The notes beneath the pieces are model-generated. The model was not told the origin of the DNA, made no database searches, and saw only the letters and a list, made by a program, of their open reading frames with translations. A DNA stretch of 64,000 nt from Hofstenia miamia. Taxonomy: Eukaryota; Xenacoelomorpha; Acoela; Hofsteniidae. The stretch's first letter is position 1. Every line of letters begins with the position of its first letter. Below are positions 53,301-64,000 of the stretch, piece after piece. The position numbers and the translations under genes were made by a program. Where the stretch lies: the NCBI GenBank assembly GCA_900660155.1, contig CABFPE010000081.1, positions 309,178-373,177 of the forward strand. Direction: 5' to 3'.

Positions 53301-56300
53301 ATAATTACATATGGCCGGTAGCAGTATATTTTTTGAAAACTAAATCTTTTTTTATTTCGTCTCTAATATTACTAGTAACTGAATTAAAGGTTTTGTCTTG
53401 ATTATTGGTCAACAATATTTTATTCAAAGACATTTTCTAGAACACTACCTTTGTCGTTTATCAAAGTAATGTATAAAATTTTAAAATAGTTTTAACCCTC
53501 AAATTATATAATTCCTTTAGCTCTAGTCGTTTCTACATTAAGGAGCTTTGGTTAAGCAATAGTTACCCAATAGTATATGATGAATACCAATAAATTTAAA
53601 TTTTGCAACGAAGTGTATATTATTGCGATAATGTGAATATTAGTTTCATGCGCTTTTGCTGCCATATTTAATTCTTTACATAAATATTGCAGAAACTTAG
53701 ATACCTGAAAAATAGGAATTGTGGAAAATTGGATTTTATTAATTTAGCTATTTTCAGAAAAATATACAGTGTTTAGCTATAAAATAATTCATTTACAAAA
53801 ATTTTAAGTAAGGAAAATGATCAAATTAACATTTTATTAACCTTACCACTTACGAAATATCTGCATTAATAAAAATGTTAACTTTCACAAACGTTTCAAT
53901 TTGCAATTTCCATATTTATATTTTTGTTTTCTTGTCCAGTAACTTATATGCAATTAATTTAACCCTAAGCTTCCCAGGAATTTTTAAGATCTGTGATGAA
54001 TTCATCCAAAAAAATTTGAATTTTTATAACAATATATTTACAGAAAGTACATTAGTGGGATTAGTTGTTGTCCCATGAACTCTAAAACTCTAGATTCCTG
54101 AAATTTAGGCTCGAGGACAATTAAAAACTCTTGTAAAAATCCGAATTTTCTACTTTGAAGTACTTCCAGCACAGAAATAATTTTATTAGAAGTACTCCCC
54201 ATTACATAGAAATACATTATCCAATACATCTGTGGCTATTAATAAACATTTTAAATTTCTAAATATTATTTAAGAAAATTGTTTGAGAACAAACCATTTT
54301 GTATCCTTAAAGGCATACTATACACCTTAGACTAAAGAAAGTTCAAATTACTTAAGGCTGTTGTAAGTTTATGCATATTAGATTTTGTCAAAGTAATCTT
54401 CATTATTGTAGGTAATATGGAAGTTTAATGTGATCTCATTGCATTCAAAGCTTTTACAAATACTTAGACAATTTTCAGGTTTTCTTGTATGTCAAAGTCC
54501 AATGGTCATTTTAAATCCGTACATCTATTACAGTAAAGTGCTACATGATATTTGAATAAGTGATTTTAGTTTTGTATCAGTGGGGTTTACTAACGAATTC
54601 CAAGTACATATTTGTACAAGTATCTTTCATCAAATATCACAAAAGTCAAAATACTCAATAATTTACACTTCTCTTAACTCAGTCCTATTAAATATTGATG
54701 ATCATATTTTAAATTTTTTCTCAAAATGAAATGTCTGTATGCCAATGAAATAGAAAATGAGAAATCTTTAAGTATAAATACCTCAACTATGAATGAGTGC
54801 GGTGTGTAGATTATGTACATTATATTAATTAGAGAATAACCTTATCTCATCAGGTCCGTCCAAGCCTCTCGGCTTGTGGCTACCAGCGGGAGTCAGCTAG
54901 CTAAAAAACTATTTAAAAACTTGCAAGCCTTCTAAAAGCACATTACCTGATCCTTAAGCAACCCAATATTTGTAAAATTTGCTTCAATAAAAGTTGTTAA
55001 AATGACATCAAGGAACATATGCAATGCATTCAATTTTGCTGTGAATAAGAGAAGTTATAAAGAATTAAAAACTGTTAGATTGATCACAAAACGTACAAGT
55101 ATGTTTCCTCAATTATGGGCGAATGGGCCTTGGGAGACCGTACCGACTGCCCTACGGCTAATTGGCTTCAAAAAGTTTCAATTCAATAATATTAGCTATG
55201 CATAAGCTAAGCGTTAATTTAAGTAAAACTCACTACAATATCAACGTTAGTAAAATTTTTGATATTGCAAGATATAAGTAAAGAAACATGTTAAGTAGTT
55301 AGATGCTACTTTTGATAGTCACACAACAATAAATTTTCTCCAAACCTATTAGCAAATTGAAAATCATGAAGCAATGCATGTCTATTGGGGAACATGATTT
55401 AATGCAATTTGAAAATTTCTATTAAAGTGTATAGCTGTGGCTGAAGTAGTTGATAATTATAAATATTTTTCTTGGAAAAGCTCGATTTTTTTGAAAAAAG
55501 GTTAAATTCACTCTATAACTATCATTCATATATTTATAAGATCTTGAGCTTATGGATAAAACAAAGAACTTTGACTGTTTCTGGATATATGCAAAGGTAT
55601 CCAATACCCATTGAGGCGTGCAATGCACAAAGCACGAGGCGGATTAAAGCAAAAATGAAAGAGGAAACTCTCATCTGTCCCTTGGTGCTTTCAGATTGAG
55701 CTTAGCGTTAAAGATTTAGAGCTATAGGCTTTTAAAATTATTTTATAATGTCATAAATAAATTTAAAAATTCCCGGCTGCTTAAAGTTAATGATATATTA
55801 ATATTCAAAAGAAAAGCCCATTGTTATAGTATAGTTTCACTAGATATGAGCATTTGATGCAGTGAATCCATAATAGTTAGATTAAATAACTTTTACCTTG
55901 CTGCTCTAGTTTTATATTTGGTAATTCTCATTGCGCTAGTTTTGAAGCTAGGCCATCATTGATAAGATTCACAAAATCGGGAACGCCCTATCTTATTCTG
56001 TTAACATCTCTAGAAATTTGAATCATTTTAATTGCACACCACTAAGTGGAGGAAAACTAAATTGATTTGCTTCAAAATAAGTGTTGTGCGATAATTCAAC
56101 TGGCAAGTTCATTACATGTTTTACAACAAAGTGAAATAGCGGATTTAAACAAGAAGGCTTAGTCAGCAATAAATCGTCATAGATGGTTTTATACATTAAT
56201 AGGTTTTGGTGTAAAACGTGTTTGAAATAGACACAATCAATTTTTCTATTGAAAAATCAACGTCGGGAATAAAATTTTTCAAAATCCTTGCAAGTTCTTT

Positions 56301-59300
56301 AAGAGATCAACAACATAATATGCAATAGTGAAATGTCAACCGAAACCTTCCTGACAGGGATTCAACATAAAGGCTTTTCGGAATTTATTATTTTCTCACT
56401 AATGTATTAACATAGCAAATTTCATACGCGCGACAATATTTCTCAGATTATTTAATGAACCTAATTTCTTCCTATGTGATACTTATTAGTAGGTTTTTGT
56501 TCTTCTTGATTGCATTTGCAGATGATAACATTTTCTATTGTGAAGCGAGCAACAAGTAAAGTTTTCTTGTTGCTACGCTGTTTTAGAAAAGAAATGCAAA
56601 TTCTTTACAATGTTCTGATTTTACCTACTTTAGCATATTTCTCTACCATATATTCAATCGCATCGATAATGCTCAGAAGATGGCAATCATTTTTGAATTG
56701 TCCTCTAATAAAATATATTATTAGTTTTCAATCAGATCATATGTTCAGATAATCAATAATCCCACAAATGATCCCACTTGAGCTCTCTGTTATCCCAGTT
56801 GTGAAGAGTGGATTTGAATTAAAATTAAGTTTATTCCCAAATAGGTCAAATGGAATCTTCTAATAAATTTTCTTGTATTTTTTGTAAATTTTAAATTAAA
56901 AAGTGTTATTATCATAAATATTATTGTCATAACCTTTGAAAGAACTTCACAATTAATAACTGCAATGAACTCATAAGAAACTTCTCTCAATATCGTCTCA
57001 GTTTTCGATCATTTTCTTCTTTCATCTTTTAATTCCACTCTTCTTGCTTATGATGGTATCCTCCTGTCTGAAAAAGGTCTATCAGTCTTCATCCGCAATC
57101 TAAAAAAGCAATTTCACACTCCGTCAAGTCTTCCAAATCAATATGGCACCTTGCGTCAACTCATAATTTCCTACGCTAAGGCACCCGATGCTCTACTGCC
57201 AAAATCCGCTATTCATCCTACCCTACATAGTCCCCTATTCCAACGAACAATGTAAAATTTTAATTTACATTACTCCTTAGAAATGCAAAATTATATCAAC
57301 GCTACTATGAAATTTCACTAAAATTTAGCAATTCTTTACTTACGTTAATCTAAAACTACTTTCTTAATAACTTTAATTTCCTAGCAGATGGTGAAAGTTA
57401 AGTCCTGGTCCGATTTCAGATGAATGTAATCTTGTGAATTTACAGAATCACTATAAAGACAATTTTAAATATATTTATCTAAAGTCCAGAAGTCTAAATT
57501 CAAATAGAAATCATTTTCTAAAAAATTGCAACTCAATTTAGCTCAAATTCAATTTTTACTATTACAGAAACTTGGCTAAGCAATGATACGAATCCAAATT
57601 TGTTCAATCCAGAACCCGAAATCATCAATATTTTTGTTAAGAATAAGGATAGTAGAGCTGGTAGTCTTGTCATTATAATACCAAAAGTTTTAAATCCAAT
57701 ACGAAAATAAGAATTTGAATCTGATCATTCTGTTCTTAAATATTATGTATCCAAATTAAATTACCTACAAATTATTCTCAGAATGAATACATTAATATTA
57801 CTTAAAATCCAAATAGAAACTTTCTTGTAAAATATATAAAGTTTAACTGCAATGAAATTTCAGATATTCTTATTAATAACTATTCGCTAAACGTATTTGG
57901 TGACTTTAACTTAACTACTTCAATTTTTATGGAAAAAATTCATTGAAGGAATTATGCACTATTTATAATTTTCAAATTATCAACTCTCAGAATTCTACTA
58001 AAATAATGACATTAATTGATTTATTTCTTTATATGTAATTCAGAAATTATATATAGACCTCTATTCTTCGAAGTTTTCAGTGAGAATGCATTGTTTTTAT
58101 ATTAGTACAATTCATGTTAAGCTTTCTAAATATAAAACTATTTATGCTAGGGATTTAAAAATGTTTTCGGATGAAACTATGGGAAATTTACTAAAAATGT
58201 TCTGTTCGATTTCATTTTATCACAAAATTTTAGTTCCCACATGTTAAATTACATTGCCGCACCGATAAATCAAGCACGCAACAAGATAGCATCGTTAAGA
58301 ACCAGCCCAGGGATTAACAACTCGCAGTTTTAAATTAGCCGCAACCGATGATCAAACAATTAAGAACAGTATAAGACCAAGCAGAAACTCTTTAACTCGC
58401 TAAATCTAACACGACCGATATCAATTGGACTAATTACAATAGATTAAAGAAATTAATTAAGGATTTACACCCAAAAATTCAGCATTATAGTCAATTGTTT
58501 GAAAACCTAAATTCTTCTAAGGAAAAGTAAAAATTTTTAAATCCTTTCATTGGAAAATCGGATGTACTTAATAGTGAAATTTCAGAAATTTATATTGACA
58601 ATAAAAAATTTACCGATAAAAAAATACACTAAATGATCTAAGTCAGACATTTAAAGAATTAGGCAATCAAATTGTAAGTAGACACTTCAATTTTGATTAT
58701 CTACCTTATAATTTTTAGAAACTATTGAAAAGAGTTTAGTAAGTCTTCAGTTTCAATTCATTTACATTACCAAATTCCAGGAGGAATTTCTAAACACAAT
58801 TACAAATTTTAGATGAAGTATATTTTGATCGTAAAAATTATTTTTTCAACAATATATAATAAAGAGGAATATTACTTATTATAAGAAAGAAGTATGTCAA
58901 ACTAAAAGCTGTTTTATATTATTTTATAATATTTTATCAGCATAAAGTTCAAATCAAGCTAAAATAGTGAAGAAACGTATTTTAATTAAGTTATCCAATC
59001 GAAATTCAACATTTTTGCGCCCTCATAGATCAGCGTAATATAAATATATGCACGAAATGAAAAATTGCCACTTTGTAATGAGTGTAAATGCATCGTGTAC
59101 GTTTGACTCTACTGAAGAATTCGTGTATTCTGCTACTGGGTGGTATACACTTATTTTTTCTTTTATTGGCATAATTGCAAATATCCTCAGTTTCATCACA
59201 ATTTATTCTATGAAAGTAAACAATTCTGCTACAATATATATTCAAGGTGATGTTTTTCTAAACTACTTTTTCAAAAAATACTCTTTTTAAATTATAAATA

Positions 59301-59665
59301 AGTAAGCGAAATGTAATTTGTACACTAATTAAAAAAAACTAGTGGATATTAAAAAATTCTCATAAATACCAAATTATACATGTTTAATACTTTGAAAAAT
59401 GTTAGCTTCAAATTATGTTTAAATAAGTATATTTAGCTTTGGCAATATGGGACACTGCCTCGATTTTACTAGATGGACCGGTAGATACTACACAAGGCAA
59501 GAGATTTCTCGACTGGAGCTTCCCTAGCAAATTTCTACTGCAGCAAATTGGTATATTTTGGAAATAAAGTTCATGATTTTAGCATAAATGTTTGAAATGT
59601 CACGCTTCTTAATCTTCAAATCACTAAACACAGGACCTATATATACTTAAGGAACACATTGTATA

Positions 59666-59734
<69 letters not shown>

Positions 59735-62180
59735 CATGGCTATCTCTTTGCACTGCCTCATATTTATGTATTGATGACAGCCTATTAAGAATAAAACGTA
59801 AAATCACATCCCCAAATTTATCCGAAGTTTCGAAATTATTCATTTAACACACAAACGCAAAATTTTAAATAACTAACCAAAGCACACCCGCGCGGATATA
59901 CCCAATTCACGTCCAGCATAAAGAAAAAAATCGTAGTAATTGTAGATATAGTAGTAAATTTGCTCCCAGATAAACTTAAGTTTGAAAAGAAATTGTCAAT
60001 TTAGTTAATATTACAATGCTTCTAAAAACTTTCAAAAAGTTAATTGACATTATCACGCGGCTTACACTATCCACATTTCAGAAGTTCAGACAACTACAAA
60101 TGATACCAAACACTTGTGTTGCCTACACATTTCCTACAAGTAAATAAATTAAAACATTGCGTGAAAAAGACGGTATTAAGATGCATCAAAAATGCTATTC
60201 TACCAGCTTGAAAACGTCACAAATATCCATAAAATTTGAAATGTATGCAGAAACAAATAAGAAAACTTATCTGAAATTTTGAGAAATTATTACTGGCTTG
60301 AGTCAAAATGTCAACATATGTGGAAATTACAATTTTCCTAGCCAGGTTTACACATTTACATTGAATAGTTGATAGGAAATATTTGATTCATGCGTGGGAA
60401 ATCTTAAGCTAAATTTATTGCTTTAAATTTGTTAAAATATAATACTGAATATAAATTAATGTTGAATACTAGTATACAGTACAATATCTACAAATGACAC
60501 ATTTGCTATTCCTCCAATATACTTTTAGAATTGTTTAAAATCTGATTTGAAAATTGCAATAATATTATTGTAGCAATTATTGTGTAGCAAAATTTGATGA
60601 GCAAAGCATTGAATTCAATTTCGATGAGACAAAACAAGAAATTAAACTGCAAATAGTTTCTTTCGCTCGGGCACAGTTGAATTATACCTCGATAGCATCA
60701 AACCACACAAACTACACATAAAACACAGTATAGTTTATAAAGAATGCATATGAAATATATATACTCAAAAAATTCCAAAAGTAAAAATAAAATTCTCATT
60801 AATTACAATGTTTGACAAATAAATTGGACTCGCATCTACTGTAATCAATATAGAAATACATTCGAAATTCAATTAAGGAATACACATCTATATAATTAAC
60901 TTAGTTCAAAACACAGGGTGAATCAAGAGAAATGGATGTTTTTAAGGAAAACAAAACTGCAATTTCAACAAAAATTTAATAATGTAATTATAGAACAATT
61001 AGAAGCGAAAAATTATGTCCATCTTCACGAGCATAATTTTGAAGGCAATTTTTAAAGATAGCCTCCATTTTCATCTATTTCTTGGATAGTTTAATGTATT
61101 GCTGTCTTCACTTCTCTAAGTGTGCGGGGCTTCCCAGTATAGTCGCGTAACATCAAATATTCCCACAGATAAAAATGGCACATGGAAAGATGGGGTGAGC
61201 GTGAAGCGTGCATGAGATATTCAAAGCGTGAAGTGATTATGAAATGCAGTTCGAACAAAAGTCATGGACGCTCTCACTGCATGAGCGGTGGCCCCATTTT
61301 GTTGAAACCATACTAATGCTCTACCTCGTCTGCGAAGTTTAGTAAGGAAGCTTTTCAAACATTTGAATATAACGGACTGAAGCAACTTTTGTCGTATCCC
61401 TCAAAAAAATAAACTCAAAAGAAACGCAATTCAAAATTATTACTAACTAAAACAATAAAATTACCGTACAATTAAACAAATAACAAAAAGAAAACAGAAT
61501 CTTAAGCAGGTTTAAAGATTACTTTCTTCACTCAAGGAGAGCAAGAATGCGTTCTAAACAAATCCGTTTCCCGTGACTCACCCTGTATAAGTTTTTATTA
61601 TTTTTGAAAAATTGTTTTAACTATAAATATAAATAAAACTAAGAAATACCGTAAACATTGAAATAGATGCATCAGGATCTATACTACATAGAAGAAATAT
61701 ATTAGAATGATCGAATGAAGGAAGCATTGAGAAATTTGATGATGAAAAATCCAAGAGTGTATGCGTAAAAATTTTTTCCCATTTATTAAATTCATAGATT
61801 TCATCCTCTAAAAATTTAACTATCTCAACTAAACACTTATCTTTGCCATCTTCTTTACATTGAAATGCAAGACAACAAACACAATAACTTTCAAGAACGA
61901 ACCTTTCCAAAACTGCCAAAGATACAACCTCTTTTGAACAGCCAGACAATGCATTTGAAACACAAAAAGGCTTATGAATAACAGTTCCGTGGGCATATGT
62001 TGGGTAGATATAAAACTGTGGGGTTATTCTACCATTCTTGGACAGAGTATTTGCAGCAAATAAAAAATAAGGCAAATTAAATGCTAATTTCGTTAACAAA
62101 TATGAATTTGTTCGTCCAGTAAATGTGAGATAAAAAGCTTCGGACATCCATCCTACTAGATATTTGGGGTCAGAAGCCAT
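44717..62180 (-). CDS. KPTN: Kaptin, KICSTOR complex subunit, three exons with a 16.2-kb intron
   Basis: Exons are 62180-61650 (ATG, MASDPKYLV), 45450-45106 and 45019-44717 (TAA). All junctions are phase 0 with GT-AG sites, giving 392 residues against 436 in human. Matches in order are FTGRTNSYLL (human FSSQSNVYGL), FLLCSIDPDASISMF (FLLSGNDPAIHLY), WDGPLTRVQLF, CGAIEPAAIYYNVL, the FG-GAP-like DIDFDGECEILLGSYSGELL, then SPLYSLYPVDITGDGLYELL and IMQHDVDEVL. The spacing across the first junction agrees with human KPTN, so no exon is missing between 61650 and 45450. Kaptin is part of KICSTOR (KPTN, ITFG2, C12orf66, SZT2), which brings GATOR1 to the lysosome and restrains mTORC1 during amino-acid or glucose shortage. 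SF3B4 starts 113 bp after its stop on the same strand. Confidence 0.92.
45644..45668 (+). repeat. (CA)n microsatellite
   Basis: A short pure CA run in KPTN intron 1, abutting the left end of a pogo-type element. Confidence 0.95.
45667..46603 (+). mobile_element. Pogo-type DNA transposon, internally deleted, with sub-terminal repeats
   Basis: The ends are inverted repeats: CAAATACCTCCCGCTTTGTA on the left and, reverse-complemented, CAAATACCTCCCTCTTTGTAC on the right (last base may vary), with TA after the right end. Variants of GTACAAAGCGGG recur inside each end (about 45707, 45745, 46525, 46556), a cluster of sub-terminal binding-site-like motifs. Inside are decayed plus-strand pieces of a CENP-B/pogo-type protein: MNETWSDEQLLSQYKISLKR near 45893 and a C-terminal region (CVRKFWGKTSLNDLAESENL, then KKTTLDDYIESIIEDLPGL) near 46200-46375. 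The catalytic DDE core is absent, so the copy could move only in trans. It lies in KPTN intron 1. Confidence 0.7.
46604..46638 (+). repeat. (TA)n microsatellite
   Basis: A pure TA run between the pogo-type element and a second possible non-autonomous element. Confidence 0.95.
46639..47301. mobile_element. Possible hAT-like non-autonomous element
   Basis: The left boundary reads GATGTGCGGGTAGAGCTG and the right boundary reads GGGTAGTATCCGCACATCCC, so the GATGTGCGG motif is inverted at the two ends. GC-rich 'GGGTA...TACCC' blocks near both ends stand out from the AT-rich background, and the middle is non-coding. Flanking AT microsatellites hide any target duplication. Confidence 0.55.
47335..47368 (+). 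repeat. (AAAT)n microsatellite ending in an assembly gap
   Basis: A tetranucleotide run stops at the start of the N block, which suggests the assembly broke in the repeat. Confidence 0.95.
47369..47684. other. Assembly gap (316 N)
   Basis: An unresolved block in KPTN intron 1, bounded by an (AAAT)n run on one side and an (AT)n run on the other. Any reading frame drawn across it is artificial. Confidence 0.99.
47685..55980. other. KPTN intron 1, central part, mostly featureless
   Basis: About 8 kb of AT-rich DNA. It contains an (AAAT)n/(AT)n run near 49140-49170 and a transposon-end-like motif GGGGCGTACCCAGG at about 49208 without a matching partner. A 67-codon plus-strand frame at 55002-55205 (KRTSMFPQLWANGPWETVPT) may be the tail of an old retroelement. 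A minus-strand frame at 52202-52474 has protein-like parts but no recognised family or good splice sites. Confidence 0.45.
55990..57250 (+). mobile_element. Decayed LINE reverse-transcriptase tail
   Basis: The plus-strand frame at 56510-56752 contains the post-catalytic LINE pattern: KRATSKVFLLLRCFRKEMQ followed by ILYNVLILPTLAYFSTIYSI and RRWQSFLN. In intact LINEs this follows the palm domain. The sequences before and after it are interrupted, so only a fragment survives. A further open patch to about 57240 is not identified. Confidence 0.6.
57400..58900 (+). mobile_element. Decayed LINE, endonuclease and linker region
   Basis: The plus strand holds an apurinic-type endonuclease signature: ITETWLSNDTNPNLFN (the 'ITETWL' block) at about 57555-57605, NKDSRAGSLVIIIPK after it, and GDFNL at about 57900, the order expected in the N-terminal half of LINE ORF2. 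A linker-like NYIAAPINQARNKI follows at about 58250. Many interruptions are present. Because the endonuclease lies after an RT tail (56.5 kb), these are two insertions rather than one. Confidence 0.65.
59048..59550 (+). CDS. Rhodopsin-like GPCR, first two exons or fragment (TM1-TM2)
   Basis: Exon 1 (59048-59246, ATG start) encodes a short extracellular N terminus with an N-glycosylation site (NASC), then a hydrophobic helix with the TM1 hallmark of class A receptors (FSFIGIIANILSFITIYSM, the 'GxxxN' position) and the first intracellular loop. It ends in phase 1 at GTGATG. Exon 2 (59437-59550) follows an acceptor TTTAG, keeps phase and continues YIQ-ALAIWDTASILL, which fits TM2 ('LALADT'), then an outer loop, ending at GTATAT in phase 1. 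The pattern resembles invertebrate neuropeptide receptors. I could not find TM3-TM7 before the window end. The fragment lies inside KPTN intron 1 on the opposite strand, so it is a nested gene or a stranded piece of one. Confidence 0.6.
59670..59731 (+). repeat. (AT)n microsatellite, the longest in the window
   Basis: A pure AT run of about 60 bp in KPTN intron 1. Both strands are open across it, which makes false reading frames. Confidence 0.95.
60914..61585 (-). mobile_element. Decayed mariner-type element, internally deleted
   Basis: The ends are inverted repeats: CAGGGTGAATCAAGAGAAAT on the left and, reverse-complemented, CAGGGTGAGTCACGGGAAAC on the right, followed by TA at 61586-61587. 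On the minus strand about 61030-61330 keeps scraps of a transposase C terminus (CHFYLWEYLMLRDYTGKPRT, like 'FFLWGYLK..VY...PRT'). At 672 bp it is about half the length of a full element. It lies next to KPTN exon 1. Confidence 0.7.
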
Positions 62181-62549
62181 CGATCAGGAATCAATTAATA
62201 AACAGAATGAAACTAAATTAGGTTTGAGCGTAGATCACTACCAGTATACTATATTTAAATTAGTATATAGGATTAATCACAGCCTTCATATTTTGCAAAG
62301 CTTCAATAAAGAAGAAAATTATCACTTTTGAACAAATGCAATAGTATAAAAAACATAAACGATACATGAAATATTGTAGAATCAAAAGGAACAATTTACT
62401 TTCATATAATAAGAGGTTTGATAATGATTGTTACTATATTTTGCACATTCTTTACCATACTAAATTTATCAATGAGTTATTTTACATATTTTCAAACATA
62501 AAAAAATGCCCTAATAGTTTTTTATTTACATATCAGCTGGGCTTCTACC

Positions 62550-63762
62550 CGCAGCTCAGCTACGGCTGGATAGTGCATTGAATGGTAGCTGTGGGTACAC
62601 TTGAAGAATGTTGTACTTCATAAACAACATTTTGTCAACAATTTCCGCTTTCAAGGATGCACGCAGCCTCGTGTGCACAAGTTTATGACGCGAAAATACA
62701 CGTTCCACTGCGGCTTCGCTCGTCGGCATCTTCATTAAAAATTGATCCCGAAAGACTTTGAGCTTAAGGTTTATAGTTTGAACTCCTGTTCCCATGATAA
62801 GATTGAGATAGTGCTGCTCAAGGGTTTCTCCAATGGAAGGGCTCACGTTTGTGGCCCACTCAATTGCATTTTTTATGTTTTCCTCCGGATGATCAATAGC
62901 CCCTTTGAGAATTTGGAGAAGCGTTGTAATAGGGTTTTCACACTAGACAATGTACTCTCCAATAATATCCGCCATTTCAGTGAAACCCAAGTCTCTGAAA
63001 TTTTTCATAGCGTATGCAAGATCCTGCGTAAGGCGTTCCCAATTACTTTGGTCCGACTGAGCATAATTGAGAATTTTTTTCAAAGGAGCAAGTATCGATA
63101 GAGCAAAAGAAATAACAGGGTCCTGGTCGGATTTTTTCTGTAAGTCTTTGAGGCGGTCAATCTTACTACTCCAACGTGTCTCACAAAATCTTCGCAAATT
63201 CCGAACTTGAATTTTACGGATTGAAATCTCATCCGCCTTTTTATGGCTTGGAACACGCTGGAATCCTTTTTTGATTATAAGATTCAATATGTGGGCTTCA
63301 CAGCGCATACCAGCAACCGATGGGTTATTGGCGATAATTTTTCGGATAGCGGCTTGGCAAGAGGCAGCATTGTCAGCGACCAGTGCAACCACTTGGATAT
63401 TCGAGTTTTTAAGCTCCTCAATAACTGTCGATAACTGGGAAGCAATTGCATCGGAGCTCTGACCTTGGTCCATAATGAAACTCCGCCAGAAAATAGGTTT
63501 TCGGGTCTTTGTAAAATTGAAGTTGATTGGGAGCTTTGAAAAATTTAGCCACTGAAGGGACTGCTTCTTCATGTTTTCTCTTCGTCTGAAACTCTTCAAA
63601 TAATGCAGCGTGCTTGGCTTTGTAATGTTCTTTTAATGCACGGAAGCCTACCGTACGTACATTGTATTTGTATGGTTGCCGGGATTGCTTACAAACAGTT
63701 TTCTCGGCATGCACGTGTATTTCAAACAAGCTACTGTAATCCGACATAATAGCACCCATCAT
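62550..63762 (-). mobile_element. hAT-superfamily transposase remnant, about two frameshifts
   Basis: Three overlapping minus-strand frames follow the order of an hAT transposase. At 63762-63418 is an N-terminal part with a degenerate BED-type zinc finger (YKYNVRTVGFRALKEHYKAKH is spread around its histidines). At 63599-62943 is the RNase H-like catalytic region (VVALVADNAASCQAAI, CEAHILNLIIKKGF, CETRWSSKIDRLKDL). At 62846-62556 is the C-terminal dimerisation domain (MPTSEAAVERVFSRHKLVHT and KMLFMKYN). The frames change at about 63500 and about 62900, so the copy is recently broken rather than ancient. I did not find clear terminal repeats. It lies just upstream of KPTN. Confidence 0.88.
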
Positions 63763-63849
63763 TTATGGCATCTGAAGCAACAGTGAATTTACAGTCCACT
63801 TGACATGAGTCACATGACACTTGAGTGAGCGGAAATTAAACAAATAAGA

Positions 63850-64000
63850 ATGAAGCGCTCTTTAGCGTACAACAATGATAAGAGGCCTGTGGCGGTTGTG
63901 GGTAAATTTTCAGAAGCCCAGCATATCAGTGCTGTTGGGAGCCTAGCACATAGGCGAATCAGCAGGAAGGAACAGAAAATTCTAGGCAAAATAGACATTG
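63850..64000 (+). CDS. Open reading frame running off the window end
   Basis: From an ATG at 63850 a plus-strand frame stays open to the last base, giving 50 codons with a basic, non-AT-biased composition (MKRSLAYNNDKRPVAVVGKF, then SLAHRRISRKEQKILGKID). It is divergent from the hAT remnant at its left and could belong to a gene or to another part of a transposon. I do not recognise the family. Confidence 0.3.
   Translation, partial: MKRSLAYNNDKRPVAVVGKFSEAQHISAVGSLAHRRISRKEQKILGKIDI

Noticed and set aside
54840-54910. A GC-richer patch considered as a tRNA gene
   Set aside because: It lacks A-box and B-box consensus and a cloverleaf; no tRNA was found elsewhere either.
59637-59847. Open frames of alternating I and Y on both strands
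   Set aside because: Translation of the (AT)n microsatellite.

Overview
The window is AT-rich, intron-rich animal DNA, probably from an invertebrate. The host genes have many exons with GT/AG junctions, introns of up to 16 kb, and conserved animal proteins. It also holds non-LTR retrotransposon debris, Tc1/mariner, hAT and pogo-type DNA transposons, MITEs and (AT)n/(AAAT)n microsatellites. The species cannot be named from the sequence alone. I found no bacterial features, tRNA or rRNA genes, or CRISPR array.

The backbone is a run of four conserved single-copy genes, all on the minus strand and read from high to low coordinates: kaptin (KPTN, exons 62180-61650, 45450-45106, 45019-44717), SF3B4 (44603-40848), POLR3D/RPC4 (40534-32971, last exon not placed) and ABHD18 (30514-13793, first exon cut by an assembly gap). 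I assembled them by joining exons whose phases agree and whose order follows the known proteins. Only 113 bp separate the KPTN stop from the SF3B4 start, and 313 bp separate SF3B4 from POLR3D. SF3B4 and POLR3D each begin 0-4 nt after a splice-acceptor sequence. This looks like an operon resolved by spliced-leader trans-splicing, and it is my lead finding.

Layout from low to high coordinates: 0.4-5.3 kb, a broken Ty3/gypsy-type fossil on the minus strand; 8.64-9.63 kb, a foldback element with a 5-bp target duplication; 10.0-10.75 kb, two unrecognised exon-like blocks on the plus strand; 11.2-13.1 kb, LINE fragments in both orientations; 13.8-30.5 kb, ABHD18, whose introns carry a nearly whole Tc1-type DD35E transposon (16.7-18.4 kb), an hAT MITE (18.65 kb), a 1.39-kb exact duplication around a single N (23.0-25.8 kb, probably an assembly artefact) and a mariner-type MITE (28.3 kb); 30.5-31.1 kb, degenerate copies of ABHD18 and POLR3D exons; 31.7-40.5 kb, POLR3D, with an intron carrying a mariner element swollen by a 212-bp satellite (34.5-37.6 kb); 40.8-44.6 kb, SF3B4, with a LINE remnant and an hAT MITE in intron 1; 44.7-62.2 kb, KPTN, whose 16.2-kb first intron contains a pogo-type deletion derivative, a 316-N gap, LINE debris and two plus-strand exons of a rhodopsin-like GPCR; 62.5-63.8 kb, a decayed hAT transposase; 63.85 kb to the end, an open plus-strand reading frame.

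The four host proteins act in unrelated pathways: KICSTOR/mTORC1 control, U2 snRNP branch-site recognition, RNA polymerase III, and an alpha/beta hydrolase. Co-transcription of housekeeping genes, rather than a shared pathway, would fit the operon idea.
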